DNA of 64,000 nt from Bipolaris cookei (lineage: Eukaryota; Ascomycota; Dothideomycetes; Pleosporales; Pleosporaceae): contig NRSV01000011.1 in assembly GCA_002286855.1 (NCBI GenBank), positions 558,001-622,000 of the forward strand, written 5' to 3'. This document shows, piece after piece, positions 1-12,595 of the stretch (positions are counted from its first letter, which is position 1; every line of letters begins with the position of its first letter). Made by a program: the position numbers and the translations under genes. Below the pieces are notes generated by a model. It ran no database searches, had not been told where the DNA came from, and saw nothing but the letters and a program-made list of their open reading frames with translations.

Positions 1-218
1 AGAAAAGAGAGCGTTGAGTGGCTGTGCAAGTCTGTATACTACATACTGTGTAGTGGAATGTACAGGGAGGTGAGAGCAGTGCGGGGGGGAGCCCCACTTG
101 GCGCGAAACGTCATCAGTGGCGGCGAGACCGACCAAGCCACAGTCCCATGCACGGCATTGGTCCAAGGTCGAGCCTGCCGTCCTGAGCACGCAGCACCGT
201 TGGACATTGACATACAAC

Positions 219-272
219 ACGTGCATACACACTCATACATCTACGCACACACACATATCTACGTATACGTAC
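219..272. repeat. Alternating CA/TA-rich tract upstream of the CUE gene
   Basis: A purine-pyrimidine alternating stretch rich in CACA and TATA steps lies about 70 nt upstream of the proposed ATG at 339. It is probably 5' untranslated or promoter sequence. The open frames crossing it are low-complexity His/Thr/Tyr and are not treated as coding. Confidence 0.5.
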
Positions 273-338
273 CAACAACACCTTATCCACCTCACGCACC
301 GCCCGTCCCAGACTACACAAATATTGCCGCGCCCAACA

Positions 339-1831
339 ATGTCGGAAAAGGCCAACACAGAAAAAGTGAGCAGGAAGCGACATGCTGCGACGCCTCTCCC
401 CCACTAATGCAACTGCTACAGCCTCCAGAGAGCCCAACGACAGCGCGTGAGCTCGACTTTGACGACGACAACGATGCACCCGCTGCTTCAGCTGCTGAGC
501 ATACTGGATCACCGCCTCCTGCTTCTAAGTCGCCCAAGCCTGGCGTGCGCTTCAACGAAGAGGCAACCGAAATTCCTCCCCAGAAGCCCCCCCGGCCCGT
601 CGACCCCCAGGTGCAGGCACAGAATACGCTGATCGAGGCCTTCCCCACCGTCGACACCAATGTCATCAAGGCCGTGCTAGTCGCCAGTGGAGGCAAAGTT
701 GAGCCCGCCTTCAACGCACTGCTAAGTACGTTGGCCGCCTAGCGATGCCCCCGAGAGGGATGTATACTGACAAGCCCAGGCATGTCGGACCCCAACTTCA
801 AGGCAGAAGAAGCGCCTCCACCACAGCCACCGCGCCCCCAGCCCCGCAGTCAGCTCGAGCAGGACGAGATTTTTGCGCGGCAGCTCGCCCAGCACTACGA
901 GAGCCAGGGTGGCTCTGGCCCCCAACGGCCACGACAGCAGGGAAGCCGCCAGCGGCAGGGCGAGCCTGAGCGCGAGTACAGCTTCTTCGATGGTGAGCCC
1001 CTGCATGCACCCCATGCCCCCGCTGTGACGGCTAACGGTACAAACTGCAGACGACCTCCCCGAGATCCGCAAGAACATTGAGCAAGGCTTCAAGGAGACA
1101 CAGCAGACAGTCACCAAATGGATTAGCAACTTCACAAAGAAGCTCGACGGCGAAATGGAAGAATACGATCGGTACGGCAACCCCCAATACACGGGCCGAA
1201 CCGCGCCCCCACAACAGCGACAAAACTTTGGCCCTTCGCAGTCGGACCAGATGCACGGTATCCGCAAGTCAGCCGAGCAGCGGAGGTCGGCAGACCACAA
1301 CCGTTATGACGCTGACAACCGGGTGATTGGCGACGACTTCACCAAGCTGGAACTGCGGGACAACGACTGTAAGCTGCTATGCCTCTACATCACCAGCACC
1401 ACTAACACATAGCAGTGCCCCAGCGATCCTCGAGCCGCCCTCATGCTAACCCCGATCTCTTCAAACCGACGCCTGTCTCGCCTCCCCAGAGCGGTCCCGT
1501 TGACGAGGTCGACGCTCTCTACCGCAATCCATCACCCAGCAACCCGGGGAGCCAAGGAAAGTCAGGCGGCAAGAAATGGCAGCCTCTGACATCTGTAGCG
1601 CCCAACCCAGAACCCGATGAACATGATCCCTTCAGTCTTGGCGATAGCGACGATGATGAGAAGGACGTGAAGAAACAGGACACCAACCCTGCCGATACCG
1701 AGAGGCTGAAGAATGCCGCCCAGAACAGTGGCGAAGCCCCTCCTTCAGGAAAGCTCAAGCCTGCAGAGAGAAGTGGCAGCGTGAGTCAAAAAGACGCTAC
1801 TGCAGAGGCATTGCTCAAAGAGGCCAAATAA
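339..1831 (+). CDS. CUE-domain ubiquitin-binding protein (Cue5-like), five exons
   Basis: Exons 339-365, 422-725, 780-992, 1051-1368 and 1416-1831 join into one frame of about 425 residues; every junction has GT and AG and keeps frame. The protein starts MSEKANTEK. Its CUE domain lies near residues 55-105: the segment beginning AQNTLIEAFPTVD and ending FNALLSMSDP carries the usual FP and LL ubiquitin-binding positions. A Pro/Gln-rich stretch and a short helical segment (DDLPEIRKNIEQGFKET) follow, then a disordered acidic tail. Cue5-type proteins bind ubiquitinated cargo and link it to autophagy in yeast; that role is inferred from the family. The tiny 27-nt first exon gives the start. An earlier ATG in another frame lacks domain similarity. 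Confidence 0.88.
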
Positions 1832-3281
1832 GACGAACGCTTGTCATCAGGCTGCCATCAGAGTGTCAACATTCAACTTCAGTCACATCAGTAGTAGGCG
1901 TGTTTCAATGTATCCTATTTTTGGCGCCTAAGTAAGGCCAAAGTAAATGCAGGTCATTTTATCCGAATGAAGTCTGTCCCGTTTTCCATTTATGTTATTT
2001 CATCTTGTTGTTTACATGGTTCATCCTCTCACCTTTTGTCCCCTAGCGGCCACCATACAAATCACATTCATACCGCCTACCTGTATGATGCACACGTCTC
2101 GTCTCCTGACGGAGCGGCCTTGTCTCACCCTCCGCCCCTCGCTCTGAACTTCCTTGCTAGGCCCATGTCTCGGCATGGCTGTCTGAAATGCTCAAGGATA
2201 TTAAATGGAAGCACAAATTGCCTTCGCAAGGGTCATTCGTCGTGTTCTCAGTACGGCATGCTTACATGATTACCATAAAATTGCAGAAGGTCGAGACAAA
2301 GCAGCACATTTCCTACGTGGGGGTAGATTGATGGTGTGGAGCAGACGGCGGATTGAGACCCACCTTTGACTTGCATTTTGGCAACGGGGATCATCCCGCT
2401 ACTTGCTGCTTGCATGTATGCAGCGCAGATGCAGGTCCAAGGTCGTCCAGAATATAGGAGTTCAGCCTCAGCACCATCTGAGATTCATTTGCATTCTCGC
2501 GCTTGCTGCACTGCATATGCGATTGGTATGGTTTTACAAGCCCTGGGCATTCGTATAACAGTGGACGCAATCGACGCCGTTTGCGTGTTATACTTGCCCC
2601 ATGTCGGCTGTGGGGAAGGCGCATCATTACACCACTGGATCCCGGGGACCTGGCTCTTGCTGCCTTCTCTCAGCCATGAGATGATCCAATGAAACATCAA
2701 CAGGCGCCAAAGTCGCATCCCACATTTTCTATTTTACGCCTTGCAATACGAAGCTACCCCAATGTGAATGCTCAAATTGCTCGCATTGGCTGTGGGGTAC
2801 CCAGAACTGTCATACGGCCCCCTACCAGCTGAGGAATACGTCAGATCTGACCATCGAAAATCTACCCCAGTCGACTACAGCTACCTCAGCTACCACAAGT
2901 CGGCAGCAAATTTTTTATGACATGTGGTTCACGCCAAGTGTAGGCAGCCCAATTAATCCTTTTAGATACGTCTTGGTTACAGCTTAGCACAATGTTCGAA
3001 TAAGGACAATGGCTCACCACAACGCTGCGACACGGCTGTGGTCCCGTGTCTGCCTTGGGCCCCTGGCATGAAGATGACAGTCCTCCGTAACAGTGTGGCT
3101 CGAGAACAATTCACCTGATAGCGGTATGACGGCTATTCTGGAGGACGGGTATTGCCTAGGACCTTTGAGGAAGAGAGGACTCAAAATTGTCTATATACTC
3201 TGTAGTTTCCTGCGTTTCCATCGCATCACAATCATCACAACTCAACAATTCATTACAACCACACATACCATCTCGCTTACA
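1832..3281. other. Intergenic, no supported gene
   Basis: Open frames of 60-108 codons exist here but have no recognisable motif, no splice-linked continuation and no good start context. The last 100 nt hold a TATATA at 3192-3197, about 85 nt before the haloperoxidase ATG, which is a plausible core promoter. Confidence 0.6.
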
Positions 3282-5117
3282 ATGGAGCCAATTACACCCA
3301 TCCCGCTCCCCAGGATTGATGAACCAGAAGAGTACAACACGAATTACGTACTCTACTGGAATCATGTCGGATTAGAGCTCAACCGTGTAACACATACCGT
3401 GGAAGGTCCTCAGACGGGACCACCCATATCTGCCAGAGCTCTAGGCATGTTGCACTTGGCAGTTCACGACGCCTATTTTGCTATCAACCCTTCGGCTGAC
3501 TTCCCGACATTTCTCACTCCTAATGCTGAGAATGCCGAGTACCGTCTCCCTGACCTCAATGGAGCGGATGATGCTCGTCAAGCCGTGGCTGGAGCTTCTC
3601 TCAAGATGCTCTCCTCGTTGTATATGAAGCCTGATATGCTGCCTAACCCCAACACCAGCGCCAACATTTCCGACAACGCTTATGCACAGCTCGGGCTGGT
3701 CCTTGGCCGATCAGCTGCGGAAGCACCCGGTGGGGTCGACCGAGCTTCAGTCAGTTTCTTGTTTGGTGAAGCCGTGGCAGATATATTTTTTGCACTCCTC
3801 TTCCATGCACCGGGTGCATCGCAGGAAGGCTACCATCCTACACCCAGCCGCTACAAATTCGATGACGAACCTACCCATCCTGTCGCCTTGGTCCCAGTAG
3901 ATCCCAACAATCCCAATGGGCCTAAGAGACCGTTCCGACAGTACCACGCCCCATTCTACGGCAAGACTGCAAAGCGTTTCGCCACGCAGACTGAACACAT
4001 CATTGCCGATCCACCAGACCTACGCTCTGCTGCGGACGAGTCAGTCGAGTATGATGACTCAATTCGCGTCGCCATTGCCATGGGCGGTGCTATTGGTCTC
4101 AACTCCACCAAACGTACACCATACCAGACAGTACAAGGTATATACTGGGCGTATGACGGCTCACACCTCATCGGCACACCACCTCGCCAATATAACCAGA
4201 TAGTACGCCGTATCGCCGTCACTTACAAGAAAGAAGACGACCTTGCAAATAGTGAGGTCAATAACGCGGATTTCGCGCGCCTCTTTTCCCTTGTCAACGT
4301 CGCTTGCGCCGACGCAGGTATATTCTCCTGGAAGGAAAAATGGGAGTTTGAATTCTGGCGTCCACTATCTGGCGTCCGTGATGACGGGCGTCCAGACCAC
4401 GGAGATCCTTTCTGGCTCACACTCGGCGCGCCTGCCACAAATACAAACGACATCCCATTCAAGCCACCATTCCCTGCCTACCCATCTGGCCACGCAACCT
4501 TTGGCGGCGCCGTGTTCCAAATGGTACGCAGGTACTACAACGGCCGCGTAGGAACATGGAACAACGACGAGCCAGACAGCATTGCTATTGACATGGTAGT
4601 ATCTGAAGAGCTAAATGGTCTCAGCCGTGACCTACGCCAACCCTACGATCCCACTGCCCCAATCGAGGACCAACCCGGTATTGTACGCACCCGAATCGTG
4701 CGACACTTTAACTCAGCCTGGGAACTCATGTTTGAAAACGCCATTTCGCGAATCTTCCTTGGCGTCCACTGGCGTTTTGATGCAGCTGCTGCCCGCGATA
4801 TTCTCATTCCCACGACGACAAAGGATGTCTATGCTGTCGATGCTAATGGCGCGACTGTGTTTCAGAATGTGGAAGATGTCAGATACTCGACTAAGGGTAC
4901 TCGTGAGGGCTGTGACGGCTTGTTTTCGATTGGAGGTGTGCCGTTGGGCATTGAGATTGCGGATGAGATTTTTGAGAGTGGATTGAGGCCTACGCCGCCG
5001 GAGGCTCAGCCTACGCCTCAGGAGCCGCCAACTGTGCAGAAGCCGGTCGATCAGGAGGTGATTATGGGAACACAGGAGGAGAAGGCTTATGTTCCTGCGG
5101 TTAATGAGGCGCCGTAG
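3282..5117 (+). CDS. Vanadium-dependent chloroperoxidase
   Basis: An intronless frame of 611 residues beginning [19 protein letters not shown]. The frame stays open 63 codons upstream, but this ATG matches the fungal enzyme start and has a good context (TTACAATGG). The vanadate-binding and catalytic residues known for the Curvularia inaequalis enzyme fall at the same numbers: Lys353 and Arg360 (KWEFEFWRP), Ser402-Gly403-His404 (PSGHATFGG), Arg490 and His496 ([10 protein letters not shown]). The fold belongs to the PAP2/haloperoxidase superfamily. It uses H2O2 and halide to release hypohalous acid and acts outside the cell in characterised fungi. No classical N-terminal signal peptide is visible, as in the family. 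The tail after about residue 570 is Pro/Gln/Glu-rich. Confidence 0.97.
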   Translation: MEPITPIPLPRIDEPEEYNTNYVLYWNHVGLELNRVTHTVEGPQTGPPISARALGMLHLAVHDAYFAINPSADFPTFLTPNAENAEYRLPDLNGADDARQAVAGASLKMLSSLYMKPDMLPNPNTSANISDNAYAQLGLVLGRSAAEAPGGVDRASVSFLFGEAVADIFFALLFHAPGASQEGYHPTPSRYKFDDEPTHPVALVPVDPNNPNGPKRPFRQYHAPFYGKTAKRFATQTEHIIADPPDLRSAADESVEYDDSIRVAIAMGGAIGLNSTKRTPYQTVQGIYWAYDGSHLIGTPPRQYNQIVRRIAVTYKKEDDLANSEVNNADFARLFSLVNVACADAGIFSWKEKWEFEFWRPLSGVRDDGRPDHGDPFWLTLGAPATNTNDIPFKPPFPAYPSGHATFGGAVFQMVRRYYNGRVGTWNNDEPDSIAIDMVVSEELNGLSRDLRQPYDPTAPIEDQPGIVRTRIVRHFNSAWELMFENAISRIFLGVHWRFDAAAARDILIPTTTKDVYAVDANGATVFQNVEDVRYSTKGTREGCDGLFSIGGVPLGIEIADEIFESGLRPTPPEAQPTPQEPPTVQKPVDQEVIMGTQEEKAYVPAVNEAP

Positions 5118-5344
5118 ATGCAGCGTTAGAGAGTATGCTGATAAATGACGGTACAATGATGGGAAACGGAGAATGAGTTTTTTTTTGTCGAGGGTCTGTT
5201 TTAGCTGCTTGCTGATCTCTTACTGTTAATGTCCTTATCTCAGTATCAACCAACATGCTGTGGTCTAGTATTCTGTCATCAATTTCGTGCAATAGAATGC
5301 TTTGCTTACAACGGCTACACTGATATGTCGTTACTTATCCCAAC

Positions 5345-6360
5345 CTACACCCCGTCCTCCGCCACCTTCACCACGACAGCCCCAACCCCCGGCCCCTTCG
5401 CCCAAACCCGATGCGCCTCTGGCACCTCCTCCAACCCCCACACCTTCCTGACCGGCACCTTAATCTTCCCCCTAGCCAGCATCTCAAACAACGCCTCCAG
5501 CTCCGGCTTATACGTCTTCTGATCCCTATTAATATAAAAAACGAAGTCCTATACGGACAAAACGGCACCTTTCCCTTGACCAACAACTTTGCAATCTGCA
5601 AATTATTGCCCCGCGACTTATCTCCATTCAGCGAATTCAGATTCCCTACATACCCGACAAGATGGCCCCCATCGGAGGACAAAATACTCCAACTCTCATC
5701 CCAAGACGCAAATCCCAGCGCATCATACACCACATGCGCCCCGCCCATCGCCTTCATAGCGCCCACCCACTCTTTATCGGTGTACACAAACGATGTGGCG
5801 CCGGCTTCCCGCACCGCAGCATGATTGTGCGCAGCAGCCGTGCCATACACACTTGCGCCCTGCCTCTTACAAAACGTAAGCAAAGCGTACCCTACACTCC
5901 CACTCAACCCATGTATAAACACTCTTTTTCCAGGGGTAATTTCCGCCCCGCGATACGCGAGTCCGTACGCCGTACTCCAGTCCAGCACCAGCGCCACCGC
6001 CTGCTGCAAATCCACCCCCTCAGGCACACGGACGAGATATTTCTCGGGTTGGTTGGTATACGTAGCTTGGCCGTTGTAGACGCAGAGACACGCAACTAGC
6101 GTACCCGGTGGGAACGTTTTGCTGCGAGAACCGTTTTTGTGGACGCGGCCGATGAGGGTGTAGCCGGGGGTTAAGGGGGCTTTTTGTTGCAATAGGTAGA
6201 TGCTTTGGCGCATGAGGATGTCGCTGCCACCCATGCTGGAGTAGAGGATTTTGAGTTGGACTTCTGATGCGGAGGGGGCGGGGAGCGTGGAGGTTGTGAG
6301 GGAGACGACCGAGGGGTCGCCGTGGGTGGCGATCAGGACTTTGCGGATGGGGAGGGACAT
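5345..6360 (-). CDS. Zeta-crystallin-like MDR oxidoreductase, frameshifted near the C terminus
   Basis: The start is ATG at 6360 (MSLPIRKVLIATHGDPSVV). The first ~275 residues form a GroES-like domain and a Rossmann domain with the nucleotide loop GLSGSVGYALL. No catalytic zinc ligand set is seen, so this resembles quinone oxidoreductase-type NADPH enzymes rather than zinc alcohol dehydrogenases. After FCPYRTSFF the annotated frame turns into Arg/Gly/Cys-rich nonsense ending at 5368. A one-base shift at the A6 run (5536-5541 on +) instead gives YINRDQKTYKPELEALFEML and a proper MDR tail ending at 5345, about 338 residues in all. It is either a real frameshift or a homopolymer base-call error. 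The substrate is unknown. Confidence 0.8.
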
Positions 6361-8749
6361 TTTGGGTGGGGGTTTGACGGTGGACGTAGAGAAAGGGATT
6401 GGGTTTTGTGTTGGATAGATATGGCTTAGATATTAAGATAGGAAGAATGGTGTTGGAGTTGTTGGACTCCGATACTGGCGGTTGTTGTGATGGAATGCCA
6501 TTGTAGCCTTCCTTTCACTCTTTCTTATAGTCGTCGTCGAGGACATTTTGGCTTGGAGGCCTTAATCATTTTGTGGAGGCGAAGTGTGAGCTGATCTATA
6601 GAGATAGCATCAGCTCGGGTGTAAAGTCCGCAGGTCCTCATGTACTCAAAAGCCATCTGGATACCTGTGGCACATAAATGAGTGCATCCTCTTGGATGGA
6701 CTTAGTAACCGATTTGTGAAGTCTGATGGGTATTTACCGCTTTGATCACTAGCGCCTGCTTACCCCTCCTGTTGCGTTGGGCTTTGTCAGTTGTCTGAGC
6801 CACGCCATAACGTCTCATGTGGTTCAACATGCGTTTGTCATTGGACGGATTGCGATGCTTACATAGTCCTAAAAGGGTAATTTTTGCTACCCGATATCTA
6901 TCCCGTGATGACTGTGGTGTTTCAAGATAGCATGATATTTCTTTTGGCAAGGTCTATTTTCTGTACCAGTCACCGTTGTTGACTTTGATCCAGGCAGTGA
7001 GCTATTTTCCAGTACGATGGTGCCCTATCTCTTCCTTTGATCGGCTAAAACGTCCTCTCGATGACCTAGTACGATGACTGCATGGACTGTCTACATCTTG
7101 TCAGCTGGCCCATCAAGCATCAATGTCAAGATGGGATGGATTGGTGTCAACAGCCGCCACGACACTCTTCTTCACCATGCCAAGACTTGACTCTTTGTGA
7201 CATATGTGGCAGCGAGTTGCTTCTCAACAGGCTTACAGGGCCAATCAGTTAACAGGCAGAGTGCCAGTTCCCTTTCAACTATGGACGCAAAGAACTCCTT
7301 TAATCTGACTAGCCAATGAATATCGCGATTGAGTTTACAAAACTCTTTACTGAAACCCACATGGTGTGGCTGCTTGGTAGGCACAACAATAACCTCAACG
7401 GCGCTCTCTGTGAGTCCCGAACATTAGATCGACAGTTTTGGTTAGAATTTTCGTGCACCGCCGTTTTATGCAGGGACCAGGTGGGTCTGAAATGGTGGAA
7501 AAGGGTAATGACATGGTCGGGTACAGCCCAAACTTTCCTCACGTATCTGTACTCTGAGGTGAGGTACCATGCGTAGTGAGGAACGTAAGAGCCCAACTGG
7601 TACTTCACTCTGAATCAGTCAAACAGAAAAGACGTCGTGTCTGGATGGTTAACTCATAAAGAAGCGGAAGCATATGAGATCTTTTCGTGTTGCTTGCCCT
7701 ACGGCCAAACCTTGCAGATGCAGACCAATGACCTCGGCCTATTGGAGAAAATCAGAAAAGGCTTCGTCACTGACCTGATATCATTGATACGAGGAGTGGA
7801 ACATTTGAGCAATTATACGCCAACCACAATAAATGTATCGAACAGGGTCCGCAAATCCCCGCATCATCAACGGTCTGGACATTGCTTCAAACTCCAGCAT
7901 TCTTGCGCGATGCTGAATGACGTCTACCTTGTTCTCTGTACCTGCTATTTTTACCTGGGTCCCTTATCTCTTGCAACTCGACACGGTTGAGATACTCAAA
8001 GTTGCTTAGCCCGCCATGTCAAGGAGGAATGCAGCCCGGCCCTTTACCGGATCCCAAGTGCTATGATGTCATTGGGCAAGGCATTGCAACCCCAGGCGCA
8101 ATGAGTTGTGTATACCCAACAGAAGCAGAATTAGTCAGTTTGTTGTCTCAAAGATAAGAAGAGCGCAAATTCATTCTTTGCTGTTGTCACCACCGACGCG
8201 CGTACCTAGTACAGTTGTCGCGCTACGCAAGACAAGGAATCCTAGGACAGTTTGACAGCAATCCCTATTGCGATCTCCACACTGCGCAGAAGTCTAATTT
8301 TGGGATGCATAAGCCGAACGCTGGCGCTTCTACGTTCAAGGAAGACTGGTGTCTATTAACTCACCAAAATGTTGGCCCTATGCCACGTCGATGAAGGCAC
8401 GTGACCAGCTTCATCCTTGCTCGTATCGCTTCACCGCCCGGCGATAAACAGGGCACCAGGGCATGATAGGAGTGTTGGCGAACGATCAGCTCAACAGTCA
8501 CAACTGGCACATTTTAGAATTCAAATATCCCGAGGTTGCAGCCATCTCCTGGTCATTTAGTACATACAATCACCTCCTGCACACACTACATTTTCCTAGC
8601 TCGCTAGTTTAAATACTGGCCACTCCACTGCAGAACAACGCCATTGATCCCTGCAGATTCTACCTTGCTTGGCGACAACGAAGCGCACCGGAGACTGACA
8701 TTACGTCATCGGCGACAGTAGACACGCAGGTCCCAGAAAAACTACCATA
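6361..8749. other. Intergenic, no supported gene
   Basis: A 2.4 kb stretch with only short open frames lacking motifs. It must hold the divergent promoters of the oxidoreductase (minus) and of the gene at 8750 (plus). No tRNA-like B box, tandem array or transposon end was found by eye. Confidence 0.5.
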
Positions 8750-9442
8750 ATGTGTTTCCACAACTACAGCCAGCATAATGGCTGCGGGCATATTGGAGAG
8801 TCACATGAGCATCCGTGGACACTATGTAACCAGGCCATCCAGCGGCTGAACAACCTCCGCGGGCCCGGCTCTCCACCAGTCTCCCCACCAGCCACAGCGC
8901 CGCCCAAGCGCACTTCGTCAACACGACGTTTCTTCTCGCTGAGCGGCCAGCTCTCGCGGTCGAATACCAGTGCGTCGACGAGCTCCCGGCGGTCGGGCAC
9001 ATCTGCGCCAAGGACCTCGGTTTCCAGTTCGGGCTCGTACACCTATACTGTCGAGCTAGACTACTCCACCCTGCCCGACCACCAATTGGCAGCCGTAAGA
9101 TGCGCCGACCCAACACGCCGCACATATGTCAGCAGGGGCATGGTCGTGTGTAAGGAGTGCGCGCGCTGGATTGAGGCTATGCGCAGCATGATTCAGTTTT
9201 ACGACAAAAAGGGCAGTGTCCGGGGGACTGCTGCGTTTGACAAGTTCCTCAAGTGGGAGGGCGAGGGCGGCGGCGAAAGAGAGGGCGATCTCACGGTCCC
9301 GCTTGACGACGGCGACGACGGAGCTGTCTATGGCGCCAGACAGGCTATTATTCTGGGTCACCCGGAGAGTGCCATGAACGCCGAGGGGCCTAGAGGCCTA
9401 GGCACGCTGGAACGAGAGATGGAGAGTCGATATCGATATTAA
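8750..9442 (+). CDS. Conserved-looking small protein with N-terminal Cys/His motif, function unknown
   Basis: A single-exon frame of 230 residues. It starts MCFHNYSQHNGCGHIGESHE, with Cys2, Cys12, His14 and Cys26 in a pattern that could bind metal. Such MC...C.H starts occur in many short fungal proteins of unknown role. A Ser/Thr/Pro/Arg-rich linker (about 45-100) follows, then a second Cys pair (VVCKECARWIEAM) and an acidic Gly-rich C-terminal part. There is no signal peptide or membrane segment. The ATG has a favourable context (ACCATAATGTG). The reading frame clearly has coding-type composition; no enzymatic function can be named. Confidence 0.7.
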   Translation: MCFHNYSQHNGCGHIGESHEHPWTLCNQAIQRLNNLRGPGSPPVSPPATAPPKRTSSTRRFFSLSGQLSRSNTSASTSSRRSGTSAPRTSVSSSGSYTYTVELDYSTLPDHQLAAVRCADPTRRTYVSRGMVVCKECARWIEAMRSMIQFYDKKGSVRGTAAFDKFLKWEGEGGGEREGDLTVPLDDGDDGAVYGARQAIILGHPESAMNAEGPRGLGTLEREMESRYRY

Positions 9443-12254
9443 AGTCCGCCTAACTGCAAAAGAGAGGGAAAGCAAGAGTCGCGGGAGTAGTATGACTTGG
9501 AGGCTTGTTGGGCATGTAATTCAGTCGTGAGCACTTTTTTCGGCTGCGGTTATATGTAACTCACTAGACAATCCTTACATCACACTCCGCATGACTGGTT
9601 GGGAAGGCTGGGCCCGTTCCTCGCGCTAACGATGGACGCAAGGATTAGAAGCAAAGATAGTTGTCCGACAAGAGTCGCATGTGATGCACCAATGATTATT
9701 GTCTGCAAGCATTTTTGTCAAGTCTTGCTTTGGGGTTCTGGTGCTGTGCGCCTCTGAGCAGATGTTTCTCGCCAAACTTTGAAGTGATGAAATCTTAAAC
9801 ACACAGTACTATCTAAAACCCAACAAAATATACCAGCTTACAACAAGAACAAAGAATATCACACCACAAATCCTAGCCCAAGATGATCGCACAGATCCTG
9901 CAAACCAAATACATCGTGCGTACCCGCTCCACCCTCTCACAGTCCTTAACCTCCCCCCAATCTCGGCATGAAACTCCATTCGCCAACACACCCACACCGA
10001 CTAGTAATGAGTACCGTCCCTATTACCCAAACCCTCATTTATTTTGATTTTTCTCCACCTATATTCCTGACCGCTCCCACGGGTCAATTACTCATGGTCT
10101 GATATTGCCACGTCCCGACCTTCCAACCCCCACCCCCCAACCTCCCTTCCCTTCCCAATCCCATAGAGCTACATGTGTATTAGTGTCTTCTGCTTATGTC
10201 TCTCTGGACATTATTGCACCGGTTTGCTTCGCCGATATGAGTCCTGTTTTCTACACCTGAGTGTGCTGGATTGCCCGAAGGGCAAGGTTGTGGAGGTGAT
10301 ACTGTGGGAAGGATGGCGGAACGTGATTTTTGTAAGGGTTGCAGAGTACGGGAAGCGATGTGAGTGGCTCGGAGGTGAAGTTACAGTGTTCGATGAAGGA
10401 ATGGAAAATTACTTTGTTGGGAAGTGGACGAGGCGTTGATCGTGATCTCGTGGCTAGTTTTTTATGCAGCTGTGCGTTGCAATTTTTTTAAGGCTTCGTA
10501 GTCCGCTCCAATAGCTGTTAGCTAGGAGGGTTAAACGTTAGGGCGGGATTACAGTGATGGGGGACAAGAGTCAGGCTCCTATCTTTAGAGGGTAGTTTGA
10601 ATTTCCTCTGCTTATTGAGTTTTAATCTTGCCTTTACTTCTGTTTCCTACGAGGAGAATTGTATATCCAGATACTCACACAGTCATTCCTGCACTACTTC
10701 CATGCCAAGACAGTCTTGGCATGCTCAAACAGCACTATGGATATAGCATGGACCAATGGAAGTAACAAAAAGTAGGATGTTACACCTAGAAAGTGGGTAC
10801 AATAACCATTTTTCAAGCATTCCCGAGGATGCCTCCGCTCCGACTCTTTGTATCGCCGCCCCGATAATTATGTAATACAGCGACTCCCCCCTCCATCAAT
10901 CATATCGCCTCCTCGGAACCACATCTCGAAACGAGTTTCTCAAATGGCCCAGACACAACGGGAGACTATTAGTTTCACAACACTATTGCCACTCAAGACT
11001 TGCCTTTAATTTCCAGTTCTTCTCGAATTGCCTAAACTAGCAAGTTGTGCTCGGTGAGCTGTTTCTCCGTGGCCCCAACCTAAGTTGTGTTCCTTACTGA
11101 AACCCATGCTCAGACCATTCGTTTTAGTAGCAAGGCTGACACAGAACGCAAGGGGAGTGATTTAGAAGGGAAACAAACTTATTGGTTCGGCGTTGTTGTC
11201 TGCAGTAATCCACACAGCTTGGACAAAGTTGCCCAAAGTTGACATGCCCTAGGTAACATCACGCCACGTATAGAGCAACACTGCCCATCAAGTTGTGTTA
11301 TTGGCTCGGGCTCATGTCTGCAGACTTCGAAAGTGGTTCTCGAAGATACTTGATTAAGGTGTTTGACGGATCATGATGTTTGAGAGATGAGACTATTTTT
11401 TTGGTTCCGCGGTGCGAAGTAAGTTCGGGTTACCGAAGGAACTAGAAATGGGTCGTGTAGGGCGACCTTCATTGGTGACCGTGCCCCGCCACCGAATACT
11501 GAGTTATATATACTCCCTCTCCCGCACTATCATAGTTAGCCAATGTATCCATCTTCCAACATGGGTGTCAGGGCGGGCTCCTAGAGGAGCCAAGCACGCA
11601 GCCATACGCACCAACCACTCAGCCAAAAAGGCAGGCACAAGACAACAAGCTTGACTTATTGCTTGCATGGCTGATACTTAAGCTTACTGCGTCCTCGCAG
11701 GCTGATAGAGTCTAGCACTCTGGCTCCGTGACAATGGGGACGGAATTGTCGTTGCATCCTCCTTGATTGCTACAGTGCAACGCAGGATATGGGTTTGTTG
11801 TAAACAGATGGAAGAACAGCGTCTTGAAGGGTTTGGTGTGTGGTGAAAGTGCAATTTGGGCAGTCACTCTAGACCACCACGCGAGTCAGTGCGCTCACAT
11901 GTCCCAACTCATTCTTCACCCGTTACTGCTTACAGTCTCACGTCAATTCACCATTCAATTCACTGCTTTTTCGCACACAATTGGATATAACAACAAAAAA
12001 AATCAGCCACTGCCTACATTATGCCTCTTCTCCTTACTCCCCCTTCAAGCTACAGCTTCTCCCCACAGCGCTGATGCTCCTCTATCAAACACCCTAATAC
12101 CAACTTCAGCGCCCATCTCGTCCCTTTTCACAAAGTGACTCCATCTATCCAATAACAAATAACACCCCATATCGGCACCGCCGCTCACTCATCGACCCCA
12201 CTAATACCCACACCACCCCAAACAACGCGTCTCCGACCCACCTCCACACCCAAA
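9443..12254. other. Long intergenic stretch, one weak ORF
   Basis: No convincing gene. A frame at 10173-10439 (+, 88 residues, ending VTVFDEGMENYFVGKWTRR) has a plausible C-terminal half but no family match and no clear start. A pyrimidine-rich stretch near 11900-12250 looks like the leader of the next gene. Confidence 0.4.
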
Positions 12255-12449
12255 ATGTGCAAAGAAACCTACTCACGCCTCCTCCACCGAACCTACTGCA
12301 CCCTCGTCCCACCCTCAACCCGCACCCCCTCCGCCGCCCGCGCCTGCCCACTCTATAGACAGCGCCTCGAGAAGCCCAGCACACAAATACTGTGTCTCGT
12401 TTGCAAGAGGCATGAGCGGATCCGAGAGATCCTGGTGGAGGAAGAGTAA
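12255..12449 (+). CDS. Small Cys-containing protein, function unknown
   Basis: A 64-residue frame starting MCKETYSRLLHRTYC, in good context (CCCAAAATGTG). Cysteines follow the pattern MC - Tyr-Cys - ACPLY - LCLVCKRH, like the many short fungal MC-start proteins with putative metal-binding Cys pairs. It may be complete as it stands, ending RIREILVEEE. It shares the MC start and paired-Cys organisation with the gene at 8750 but is not evidently a paralogue by sequence. Function unknown. Confidence 0.5.
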   Translation: MCKETYSRLLHRTYCTLVPPSTRTPSAARACPLYRQRLEKPSTQILCLVCKRHERIREILVEEE

Positions 12450-12595
12450 ATGGCGTGGGGGGAGCTGTGGGCCGTGGGGTTTAGTGAGGAGAATGTGAGG
12501 ATGATGATGGTGCCACCGGTGACTGGATTTATGATGCCCCGCTTGTTGTCGAGGGGGGGGAGGGGTCAGGAGTACGGAGGGGGGGTGAGACTTGT

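Noticed and set aside
33..60. Possible gene or transposon end at the left edge
   Set aside because: No motif or repeat could be recognised and the window begins here.
98..742. Open frame of 214 codons as the first gene
   Set aside because: Only its 3' part is coding (exon 2 of the CUE gene, from 422). The 5' part is low-complexity His/Thr/Tyr from the CA/TA tract.
10173..10439. 88-residue plus-strand frame as a gene
   Set aside because: The start is hydrophobic and Cys-rich, unlike the rest, and there is no homologue in memory or splice evidence. Left as a note in the intergenic entry.
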